From Microcaldota archaeon (GTDB lineage Archaea; Micrarchaeota; Micrarchaeia; Micrarchaeales; Micrarchaeaceae), in NCBI GenBank assembly GCA_021812105.1, contig JAKAOQ010000013.1:1-15128 (forward strand): a DNA stretch of 15,128 nucleotides, read 5' to 3'. A program made the position numbers and the translations under genes. Positions 7,365 through 13,394 of this stretch are shown here, piece after piece (position 1 is the first letter of the stretch; each line of letters opens with the position of its first letter). Under the pieces are notes generated by a model, which saw only the letters and a list, made by a program, of their open reading frames with translations, had not been told where the DNA came from and searched no databases.

Positions 7365-8144
7365 TCACCTGCCTACCCTTATGTATGTGTAGATTATGAA
7401 CAGCAGGATCAACAGAGCTATGATTATGAAAGAGAAAATTCCAAGGTAATTGTATACGCCGGTGAAGAACGCAGATACCTCCGCCTGAAGTCCCTCGGTG
7501 ATCACGAAAGTGAGCTCGAACTTCGAGAGCGGCTCCCCATAGAACCACGATATGCTGCTCGTGTTGGCGTAGTTGTTGGTTAGGCCGCTCGCCGGGGCGT
7601 CGGGTATCGGATATACGGAAGTTATCTTGGCGCCGCTCGGAAGAACGAAGGTCAGGGTAGTGTTGAGCGGAAGAACAGCACCGCTGCTCCCGTGCTCGAA
7701 GTTGAACGTGCTGGTATTGAAGGTGTAAGCGAACTCCCTCGGCGCTATTCTGCTAACTGAGGTCACGTTTGGTACGTAATAGCTCATAAGGAGCTCGGCC
7801 CTACCACCGCTGAATTCAGTTATGAGCGGTCCAGGCAGGAATCTGAATCCGTATACTCCCTTATTTGTGTTTATTATGTGCTGCGTCAACATCGGTCCTA
7901 TGAGAGACCTCCACTCCTGTATGGTTAGATTCAGCGCAACCCTGTCCGTAGAATACTGCTTCATTGATTCGTTGCTTATCTGTACAGTAAGTATCTCGGT
8001 TACCGCGGCACTGGTGTTGGTGTTCAGCGTTACCGTGGTGTTGAGATTTGTAACAGTGTACGAGCCATACGAAACGTGAACGTAGAGCGCCGCCAAAAGC
8101 AACGCGGCGACCAGTGCAAGGGCAAAAGTTCTCAGATTACACAC
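7365..8144 (-). CDS. Secreted, sequon-rich, C-terminally anchored protein
   Basis: I do not recognise the family. The 259-residue product has a signal peptide (hydrophobic 6-22, small residues up to about 27) and one C-terminal transmembrane helix (about 233-253) followed by a short YIRVGR tail. The rest should face outward. The exterior part (28-230) is rich in Asn, Thr and Ser, with eight N-x-S/T sequons at Asn35, 43, 58, 72, 126, 143, 161 and 194, so N-glycosylation is likely. Alternating hydrophobic strands suggest a beta-sandwich. The start is GTG, and a TATA-like box centred some 27 nt upstream implies a leaderless mRNA. It lies upstream of pheS on the same strand, perhaps sharing its transcript. 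It may be a cell-surface or envelope protein. Confidence 0.75.
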   Translation of the reverse strand: MCNLRTFALALVAALLLAALYVHVSYGSYTVTNLNTTVTLNTNTSAAVTEILTVQISNESMKQYSTDRVALNLTIQEWRSLIGPMLTQHIINTNKGVYGFRFLPGPLITEFSGGRAELLMSYYVPNVTSVSRIAPREFAYTFNTSTFNFEHGSSGAVLPLNTTLTFVLPSGAKITSVYPIPDAPASGLTNNYANTSSISWFYGEPLSKFELTFVITEGLQAEVSAFFTGVYNYLGIFSFIIIALLILLFIIYTYIRVGR

Positions 8145-8167
8145 CCTGAATACACATTAATTATGCA

Positions 8168-8175
8168 TTAATAAA
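8168..8175 (-). promoter_or_regulatory. TATA-like box of the secreted-protein gene
   Basis: TTTATTAA on the minus strand is centred about 27 nt before the GTG at 8144, so the message would begin at its start codon. It lies in the divergent intergenic region shared with Pelota, whose own box is some 20 bases away. Confidence 0.4.
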
Positions 8176-8187
8176 TAATTATGCCTC

Positions 8188-8195
8188 TTTATATG
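8188..8195 (+). promoter_or_regulatory. TATA-like box of the Pelota gene
   Basis: TTTATATG on + is centred about 40 nt before the ATG at 8231, predicting a leader of roughly 13 nt. No Shine-Dalgarno site precedes the ATG, as would be expected for a very short leader. Confidence 0.45.
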
Positions 8196-8230
8196 CTCTG
8201 ACGGTCTGATACAACAATCTGGGCGCTTAA

Positions 8231-9256
8231 ATGCACGTTATTAGGTTTAGGAAGATCGAAGGTTCTCTCAAGATAAGGGTGGACAACGCCGAGGACCTCT
8301 GGGCGTTGCAGAGGATACTATTTCAGGACGACGTAGTGAAATCAGAGAGCATGAGAAGGTTTAGGCCCAGCGAGGGCGATGAGGGGGAAATGAAGGAAGT
8401 AGTGATAACGCTACGGGTTGAAAAAACGGAGCTCGACAGGAACGCGCTCGCGCTGAGGGTTACGGGAAAGATAGTTGACGGAAGACCGCTCGAATACGTG
8501 AAGCTCAACACCTACCATACTCTGGGGATAGGCGTACACGACGTCGTGGAGATAACCAAGAAGAGCTGGCCGAACTACATCCTGAACGTCATAAAGGAAG
8601 CGGTTGAGGACACAAAGAAGCCGAGGCTCGCGGTAGTGCTGCTTGATGACGAAAAGGCGCTACCGGCTTACGTGCTCGGCTACGGGGTAGAATTCCTTAA
8701 CGAGGTGTACAGCAAATTAAGCAAGAGGATGAAGCCGAAGGATTTTGAGGAACAGAAGGAAAAGTACTTCAAGAACGTTATAGAGGTTATAAGTAACTTC
8801 AACACAGATACGGTTATTGTTGCAGGCCCGGGCTTTACTAGGGAAGACATCAAGAAATACATAGAAGAAAAAGGGTTTTCTGGAAAGATAGGCAAGAGGC
8901 TGATATACGAAAGGGCAAGCGATACCGAAAGGACGGGGATGTACGAGCTGATAAGGAGCGAAAGCGTAGAGAATGCGATGGTCAAGGGCAGACTGAGGGG
9001 CGAGTTCAAGACCATGGAGGAATTCCTAAGCGCTCTCAACGTTGGCAAGGCGGGATACGGATTGGACAGGGTGCGCGAAGCAGTAGAGAACTACGAGGCG
9101 GACAGAGTACTCGTTAATGATTCGGTGCTTGGAGATCCTGAGGTACAGAAGACTCTTTCGGAAGCGGAGGAACACAAAATAAGAATAATAATAATAAACT
9201 CTTCGGGAGAGGCGGGCGTACAATTGCACGGTTTTAAGGACATCGCGTTTACGTAA
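8231..9256 (+). CDS. pelA: Pelota/Dom34 ribosome-rescue factor
   Basis: The 341-residue product is full-length archaeal Pelota (aPelota/Dom34), the eRF1-like factor that enters stalled ribosomes with aEF1-alpha and lets ABCE1 split them. The N-terminal Sm-like domain (1-130) contains EDLWALQRIL and the loop SESMRRFRP (38-46), which reaches the decoding centre. The central domain holds DTVIVAGPGFTREDIKKYI (193-211), and it lacks the GGQ of true release factors, as expected. The C-terminal L7Ae-like domain ends SSGEAGVQLHGFKDIAF (324-340), the family's closing block. It is preceded by its own promoter and divergent from the secreted-protein gene. Nothing in it looks abnormal. Confidence 0.96.
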   Translation: MHVIRFRKIEGSLKIRVDNAEDLWALQRILFQDDVVKSESMRRFRPSEGDEGEMKEVVITLRVEKTELDRNALALRVTGKIVDGRPLEYVKLNTYHTLGIGVHDVVEITKKSWPNYILNVIKEAVEDTKKPRLAVVLLDDEKALPAYVLGYGVEFLNEVYSKLSKRMKPKDFEEQKEKYFKNVIEVISNFNTDTVIVAGPGFTREDIKKYIEEKGFSGKIGKRLIYERASDTERTGMYELIRSESVENAMVKGRLRGEFKTMEEFLSALNVGKAGYGLDRVREAVENYEADRVLVNDSVLGDPEVQKTLSEAEEHKIRIIIINSSGEAGVQLHGFKDIAFT

Positions 9257-9402
9257 ACATATTGTATTATTACCCCAGGAAGTCAGGTACTCCATTACCC
9301 AAGCCAATATCGGCATAAGTTGGATGTTAATCTTTAAATTCCTAGTCATACGCGCATATCGTCATATCCTCATGCAGCCCAAGAAAATATATATTTGATA
9401 AA

Positions 9403-9410
9403 TTTATTAA
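9403..9410 (+). promoter_or_regulatory. TATA-like box of the CYTH-kinase gene
   Basis: TTTATTAA is centred some 33 nt before the GTG at 9440, giving a leader of about 7 nt. Other AT-rich candidates are AAATATATATTT (9385-9396) and TTTAAATT (9333-9340). The position of the box makes the in-frame TTG at 9395 unlikely as a start. Confidence 0.35.
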
Positions 9411-9439
9411 ATAACATAAAAGAAAAAGCGTGTGTCAAA

Positions 9440-11131
9440 GTGTCGATTAATTCAACCAGAAGGTCTAAAATTGAGATAGAACGGAAATTTCTAGTAGATA
9501 CAAACTCCGTGCCTATCAAATTAAGCACTGTGAAAAAGTATGAAGTATCGCAGTTTTATACAACACTCGAAGACGAGTACGAGGAGAGGGCGAGAAAGCA
9601 GGATGACAAATACACGGTAACGACGAAGCGTGGCCGTGGTATGATACGGGAAGAGAGCGAGCACTATATAGGCAAGGAGGAGTACGGGCAGATGGAAAAG
9701 AGAAGAATAGGCTGCATTATAGAGAAGACGCGTTATGAGATACCTTTCGGTAACTTGATTATAGAGCTGAACATTTACAAAGGCGGTCTTAGGGGGTTGG
9801 CTGTTGCAGAGGTCGAGTTCAATTCCGAGAAATCGAGCGGGGAATTTAATCCTCCGGAGTGGTTCGGCAAGGAGGTTACTCAAGACAGGACCTATGAAAA
9901 TAGAAGCCTGGCGACCCTAGACAAGTTTGAATTATCAAACGGGCGTGTCATACCTGTGTTCAAGACTGATAAGGGTATAGCCGAGTCTGTAAGGCGCATA
10001 CGTGAGAAGCTGGCTACAATGGAACACGTGGTAGTCTTGGTGGCGGGTGGTTCGGCCTCAGGAAAGACGAGTGTCATAGCGAGCAAGATTAAAGAGGTGT
10101 TCGAAAATGAAGGTACAAGTATATCCATGGTATCACTGGATGATTATTCCAAGGGTACGTCTTTTGTCAACGAACAACGTGCTAAAGGAAGGGTCATCAA
10201 CTTTGATATGCCTGAATACGTTGACCTGAATGCATTGTCGCATGACGTATACAAATTGAAAGACGGAAAAGACATAGACAAGCCTATATTCAGTTTCAAA
10301 ACCGGGGAAAGAGCGGGTCTAGAAAAGATAGCAGCTTCAAAAATAATATTAGTCGAAGGGCTATTCACCTTAACTGATAAGCTGAAGGACTTGGGCGACG
10401 TAAAAATATTCGTGGACATAGGGCCTCACGGTAGACTGATACGCAGATTGATCAGGGATATAGGCGATAGGCTTGGATGGGATCCGAGAGACGTGCTGTA
10501 CTACAATCTTGCCACGGTAGAGCCTATGTACAAGAAATACGTGGAGCCTACAAAGGCAAATACCGATATAATAATAGACAATAACTACAACCCGTACAAG
10601 GAAGCGTCACGTGCGAATAAGAAAGAGATGCAAGTAAAATTTAGGTTGGACGCAGCAGACAAGAACAGGATTATAAGAAGAGCCGAAATGCTCTCCTCCG
10701 GCGTGGTGCAGACAGATTTTTACTATAGGCCAAAATACGGTGGAGCAATAAGGGAGGACGAGCTTGTAAGGGTGAGATATGATAATGATAAAATAATATT
10801 CACCTATAAGGGGCCGATACTGAAAAATCAGAGCGCAAGAGTCAGGTACAAGTTTGATATACGGGTAGATAAAGAAACAGCAGAGCGCGTAAGCGAGATA
10901 TACTACGAGACAATGCGCATAAAGAAATTTAGGGAGCTGTATTCTTTTGACGGAACTATTTTTTCGATAGATAACGTCAGCAAGATAGAAGGTGGTAAGG
11001 AGAGACATCTGGGCGAGTTCATGGAATTGAGGCTCCAATCTTCGTCAGACTTCGAAGAAAATATTAGCAGCATAAAATCGAAGCTAGGAATGAATACCGA
11101 GCCCATAAAGACACCATATGCCGATATGTGA
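9440..11131 (+). CDS. CYTH - uridine-kinase-like P-loop - CYTH fusion protein
   Basis: The 563-residue protein shows three domains (numbering from GTG 9440). Residues about 9-165 form a CYTH / triphosphate-tunnel domain with the EIERK signature (12-16), TVTTKRGRG, KTRYEIPF and LAVAEVEF, resembling bacterial inorganic triphosphatases. Residues about 196-385 form a uridine-kinase/phosphoribulokinase-like domain: Walker A GGSASGKT (203-210), SLDDYSKG, NFDMPEYVDL and the Walker-B-like IILVEGLF. Its basic RRLIRDIGDR resembles the lid. Residues about 394-545 form a second CYTH domain beginning EMQVKFRLD, with VRVRYDN, FTYKGP and LGEFMELRL. Plant TTM1/TTM2 have the kinase-CYTH order of the last two domains. 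Substrates could be inorganic polyphosphate, nucleotides or thiamine triphosphate; none is shown. An in-frame TTG at 9395 would add 15 residues, but the promoter favours 9440. Confidence 0.85.
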   Translation: MSINSTRRSKIEIERKFLVDTNSVPIKLSTVKKYEVSQFYTTLEDEYEERARKQDDKYTVTTKRGRGMIREESEHYIGKEEYGQMEKRRIGCIIEKTRYEIPFGNLIIELNIYKGGLRGLAVAEVEFNSEKSSGEFNPPEWFGKEVTQDRTYENRSLATLDKFELSNGRVIPVFKTDKGIAESVRRIREKLATMEHVVVLVAGGSASGKTSVIASKIKEVFENEGTSISMVSLDDYSKGTSFVNEQRAKGRVINFDMPEYVDLNALSHDVYKLKDGKDIDKPIFSFKTGERAGLEKIAASKIILVEGLFTLTDKLKDLGDVKIFVDIGPHGRLIRRLIRDIGDRLGWDPRDVLYYNLATVEPMYKKYVEPTKANTDIIIDNNYNPYKEASRANKKEMQVKFRLDAADKNRIIRRAEMLSSGVVQTDFYYRPKYGGAIREDELVRVRYDNDKIIFTYKGPILKNQSARVRYKFDIRVDKETAERVSEIYYETMRIKKFRELYSFDGTIFSIDNVSKIEGGKERHLGEFMELRLQSSSDFEENISSIKSKLGMNTEPIKTPYADM

Positions 11132-11135
11132 AAAC

Positions 11136-11170
11136 AAAAAAGCCCGATTGTACCTTACTGCCGTTCGGGC
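11136..11170 (-). terminator. Hairpin plus T6, terminator-like on the minus strand
   Basis: On the minus strand GCCCGA (11170-11165) pairs with TCGGGC (11147-11142) across a 17-nt loop, and TTTTTT (11141-11136) follows directly. On + the same stem lies 11 bases after the stop of the CYTH-kinase gene, with T6 some 30 bases further on. Archaeal termination mainly uses the T-run, so which strand it serves is unclear. Confidence 0.35.
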
Positions 11171-11229
11171 CCCACTCTACTCCATAAACAAAAACCAACT
11201 TTTTTCAACAAGGTCGTTTGCACAAAAGA

Positions 11230-11237
11230 TTTAAATA
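11230..11237 (+). promoter_or_regulatory. Orphan TATA-like box
   Basis: TTTAAATA on + is among the best TATA-box matches in the window. Its expected start near 11260 lies well ahead of the winged-helix gene at 11418. It therefore implies either a leader of about 158 nt or an unannotated small RNA. Confidence 0.4.
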
Positions 11238-11417
11238 TAGTAATGGACATTACACTTTCTAAGATATTTACTGGTATGTGGTATAGATGCAAGTAAGTGC
11301 GCTGCAAAGAGTTTGGTCTCCTTTTGTCATAGGCAGCGTATGCAAGCTTGATACAATAAATACGCCATATATCAACCATTTGGCTGCATAAAATCCTTCA
11401 AGTTTTTAGGTGTTTGT

Positions 11418-11843
11418 GTGGCTCAAATGGTCGTATTGAGAGAGAGTGAAAAAAGCGCAAAACTATCTGAGCGCGAGCGCTTGCTGCTGCTCGAAGTAGG
11501 CCGCGACGAGATATACAGCGCTTCTATCTTTGTGGACTACTTCAGCGATGCCTACTCCATGGCGAAGAGTACGGTGTGGTACAACCTCCACAAGCTTAAG
11601 TCAAAAGAGATGCTCGACTTTGCCAGCAAGGAAGAGATAGGAAAGCCCATGAAGCTTACGAGAAAGGGTCTGTGCGAACTGATGAAGATGAGGTCTTCCC
11701 CAGAGCAGAATCTGGCCGTGGCCAGGAACGTCCCATCCGATAGGCAGAGCGCACTCGGAAAAGCCAGTTACTACGCGGGGGGATGCTGGGGCAGAGGTAC
11801 GCTTACGGTCTTGGGCAGGAGTGAGGGGTTTTCGGGACGGTAG
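11418..11843 (+). CDS. Winged-helix transcription regulator-like protein
   Basis: The 141-residue product has a winged-helix DNA-binding fold at about 17-92. Helices around SERERLLLLEVG and SASIFVDYFSDAYSM precede a recognition helix STVWYNLHKLKSKEML (51-66). A wing SKEEIGKPMKLTRKG follows. The T-x-K-G ending is typical of PadR/MarR-like archaeal regulators, but I cannot assign a subfamily. The last 45 or so residues (NLAVARNVP... to SGR) do not look like a known domain and may be a low-constraint tail or out-of-frame read-through. The GTG start is preceded by GGTG with five bases between (11409-11412); an ATG three codons later is the alternative. It converges with the methyltransferase gene, 11 bases apart. 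Confidence 0.7.
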   Translation: MAQMVVLRESEKSAKLSERERLLLLEVGRDEIYSASIFVDYFSDAYSMAKSTVWYNLHKLKSKEMLDFASKEEIGKPMKLTRKGLCELMKMRSSPEQNLAVARNVPSDRQSALGKASYYAGGCWGRGTLTVLGRSEGFSGR

Positions 11844-11854
11844 AGGGCAGGATG

Positions 11855-12175
11855 TCATGCGATCGCTCTTTCGTTTTTGAGCAGTTTCGCTTTCATCCTG
11901 CTCCCTCCGCCAGAATAGTTCCCGAGGCTGCCATCGCTTTTTATTACCCTGTGACACGGTATTTCTATAGGAAAAGGGTTCTTCCTGACCGCGGTTCCAA
12001 CTGCGCGGTACGCGTTCGGCCTTCCAGCTCTCCTCGCAATCTCCTTATAGCTAGCGGTGCTGCCCTTGGGTATCCTGTAAACCTCAAGCAGGACACGAAC
12101 CTGAAACCGTGTTAGTCCTGATCTCTCGAGTCTCCTCTTTACGCTGTTTACCGGTTCCATACAATTACGGGTCAT
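11855..12175 (-). CDS. ogt: O6-alkylguanine-DNA alkyltransferase, single-domain
   Basis: The 106-residue protein consists only of the C-terminal DNA-binding and catalytic domain of O6-methylguanine-DNA methyltransferase. It repairs alkylated guanine by moving the alkyl group irreversibly to its own cysteine. The acceptor is in IPCHRVI (Cys74, residues 72-78). The helix-turn-helix contains TASYKEIARRAG, and NAYRAVGTAVRKNP holds the arginine finger (Arg57). The NYSGGGSRMKAKLLKNE end is the usual alkyl-binding and closing segment. The N-terminal domain of about 60-90 residues found in Ada/Ogt/MGMT is absent, as in some archaeal and alkyltransferase-like proteins. The Cys shows it should be active, unlike ATL proteins. 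Its ATG overlaps the tyrS stop as ATGA, indicating coupled translation in one operon. Confidence 0.92.
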   Translation of the reverse strand: MTRNCMEPVNSVKRRLERSGLTRFQVRVLLEVYRIPKGSTASYKEIARRAGRPNAYRAVGTAVRKNPFPIEIPCHRVIKSDGSLGNYSGGGSRMKAKLLKNERAIA

Positions 12176-13254
12176 CTGGTTATGGTATAGCTTTTTACCT
12201 CTTCGTAAAGCGCTTTTGCAGCGCTGTTCTTCTCAAAGTGTTCCCTTATTGGCCTGACCCTCTTCTCCAGTTCCTCGGCTACGAAAGCCTTCATGTCTGC
12301 CGGATGAATCTGTCCCGCCCTGTACGATCTTACCAGCTCATCAAAGTTTTTAGCTTCAAACGTACCGCCGAACTTTTCGGGCCTTTCTATACGTATCGTG
12401 CTATCCTTGTCGTCTATTATTATCTTGTCCAGATAATCGAATATCGGATTTCCTTCTGAAACTTTTTCCGGGCAGTACGCGCCGTTTATCTTCTTCTTTA
12501 TCTGTTCAAAGGAGTCGTGCACCGTTATCGAGCTGCTCGGGTCAGACTTTGACATCTTGTAATCGATAAGCACATCCTCGCTCTTTCCCTTTATGTCGTC
12601 CGGTGCTCCTTTTAGTCCTAGCAGCAGCGGATGACTCACGATGACCGGTACCTTCCATCCATATCTCTGCGCGGCCTCCCTCGCCAGTATGTTCGCCTTC
12701 CTCTGGTCTATGCCGAGCTGGCATATGTCAATATCCATCTGGAACACATCGGTAGCCTGCATTATAGGGTAGAATATCTGCGCCGAGGAAAGCGCTTCAC
12801 CCTCCTTCCTGCCCATTATCGTGATCGCGCGCCTTACCCTGTCCAGAGAAGTTATCTTCCCTATCTTGAGGAATCTCTCCCAATAAGAAAAGTCCTGCAT
12901 CAGGTCCCTGTTCCAGATCACCTCCACCTTGCTCGTATCAACGCCTGCAGCCTTCCATACTTCTACAAAGTACCTCCCCGCGGTCCTGATGTGCTCCATG
13001 TCTCCTCCGAGCTTGTTGTTTATGAATGCGAAATAATCAGCAAGGTACAGTTTGAAGTGAACGCCCGCACCCAACATCTTCTTTATGTTCTTAGAGCGCA
13101 TAAGTCCGAAGTGTATTCCGGCGATACCGGAAGGCTCGAATCCGTCGTAGGCGTTGGGATGCTCCTTTGTCTCGAACACCTCCCTGAGCTCTTCTTCGGT
13201 AACTATCTCAGCGGCGAAGCTCTTGAGCAGCGAAATCTTCTCTTCTACATCCAT
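12172..13254 (-). CDS. tyrS: Tyrosyl-tRNA synthetase
   Basis: TyrRS is the class I synthetase that activates tyrosine and charges tRNA-Tyr. The 360-residue length fits the archaeal/eukaryotic type. Tyr36 in AYDGFEPSG begins the tyrosine pocket, and IHFGL (47-51) is the HIGH-motif equivalent. YPIMQATDVFQMDIDICQLG (162-181) and DQRKANILARE (183-193) are the family's substrate-binding strands. KMSKSDP (233-239) is the KMSKS loop. The C-terminal region (about 270-360) would bind the anticodon. The ATG at 13254 is preceded by GATGATACG, a partial archaeal Shine-Dalgarno. It lies 11 bases downstream of tRNA-Val, so both are probably on one transcript, and its stop overlaps the methyltransferase gene. 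Confidence 0.96.
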   Translation of the reverse strand: MDVEEKISLLKSFAAEIVTEEELREVFETKEHPNAYDGFEPSGIAGIHFGLMRSKNIKKMLGAGVHFKLYLADYFAFINNKLGGDMEHIRTAGRYFVEVWKAAGVDTSKVEVIWNRDLMQDFSYWERFLKIGKITSLDRVRRAITIMGRKEGEALSSAQIFYPIMQATDVFQMDIDICQLGIDQRKANILAREAAQRYGWKVPVIVSHPLLLGLKGAPDDIKGKSEDVLIDYKMSKSDPSSSITVHDSFEQIKKKINGAYCPEKVSEGNPIFDYLDKIIIDDKDSTIRIERPEKFGGTFEAKNFDELVRSYRAGQIHPADMKAFVAEELEKRVRPIREHFEKNSAAKALYEEVKSYTITR

Positions 13255-13265
13255 CGTATCATCAG

Positions 13266-13352
13266 TGGGTCCGAGGAGAGTTGAACTCCTGTCTCCAGCG
13301 TGTAAGGCTTATGCGCTTTCGCTTGGCATCGTAACCGTTGGACCACGGACCC
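13266..13352 (-). tRNA. tRNA-Val (UAC) with an apparent 15-nt intron in the anticodon stem
   Basis: Read on the minus strand, GGGTCCG (5' end at 13352) pairs perfectly with CGGACCC, followed by discriminator A at 13266 and no encoded CCA. The T arm is AGGAG-TTCAACT-CTCCT, and T8, A14, G18G19 and A21 are in place. The D arm has one mismatch (C13-C22). The 87-nt length is 15 more than a class I tRNA needs. Removing 15 nt restores an anticodon arm CCAGC-CTTACAC-GCTGG with U33 and anticodon TAC (13304-13302), hence valine. The D-arm sequence also resembles archaeal tRNA-Val. The variable loop is AGAC. A long-variable-arm (Leu/Ser) reading does not fit. No CCA implies addition by the nucleotidyltransferase. 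Confidence 0.85.
13310..13324 (-). other. 15-nt intron of tRNA-Val
   Basis: AAGCGAAAGCGCATA interrupts the 5' strand of the anticodon stem between nucleotides 28 and 29. A shift by one base (13309-13323, position 29/30) gives the same product. It can fold as GCG-AAAG-CGC. Its AGCG can also pair with CGCT of the 3' anticodon strand, which would hold the precursor in a relaxed bulge-helix form for the splicing endonuclease. Confidence 0.65.
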
Positions 13353-13394
13353 CTAATCGTTTTTTGCATTATAATTCTTAATGCTTTTGTAGAA

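Larger units (their letters stand above)
11132..11417. other. Non-coding interval with inverted repeat and orphan TATA-like box
   Basis: I see no convincing gene here. It contains a 6-bp perfect inverted repeat (11142-11147 with 11165-11170), a T6 run on + (11200-11205), and a strong TATA-like TTTAAATA (11230-11237). The box would start transcription near 11260, about 158 nt before the winged-helix gene. A 74-codon minus-strand reading frame (11155-11379) and a 17-codon plus-strand one (11243-11296) lack supporting signals. No recognisable tRNA, SRP RNA, RNase P RNA or C/D-box consensus was found by eye. Confidence 0.5.

Noticed and set aside
11155..11379. 74-codon minus-strand frame ending in a hairpin followed by T6
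   Set aside because: The hairpin is attractive, but there is no Shine-Dalgarno site, the composition is unlike neighbouring genes, and a strong TATA box on the other strand lies inside it.
12631..13284. 217-codon plus-strand open frame opposite tyrS and the tRNA
   Set aside because: Antisense to TyrRS motifs and partly to the tRNA; no start signal or recognisable protein.
13266..13352. Class II (Leu/Ser) tRNA explaining the 87-nt length
   Set aside because: The extra bases lie before the anticodon loop, not in the variable arm, and no Leu or Ser anticodon arm can be formed.
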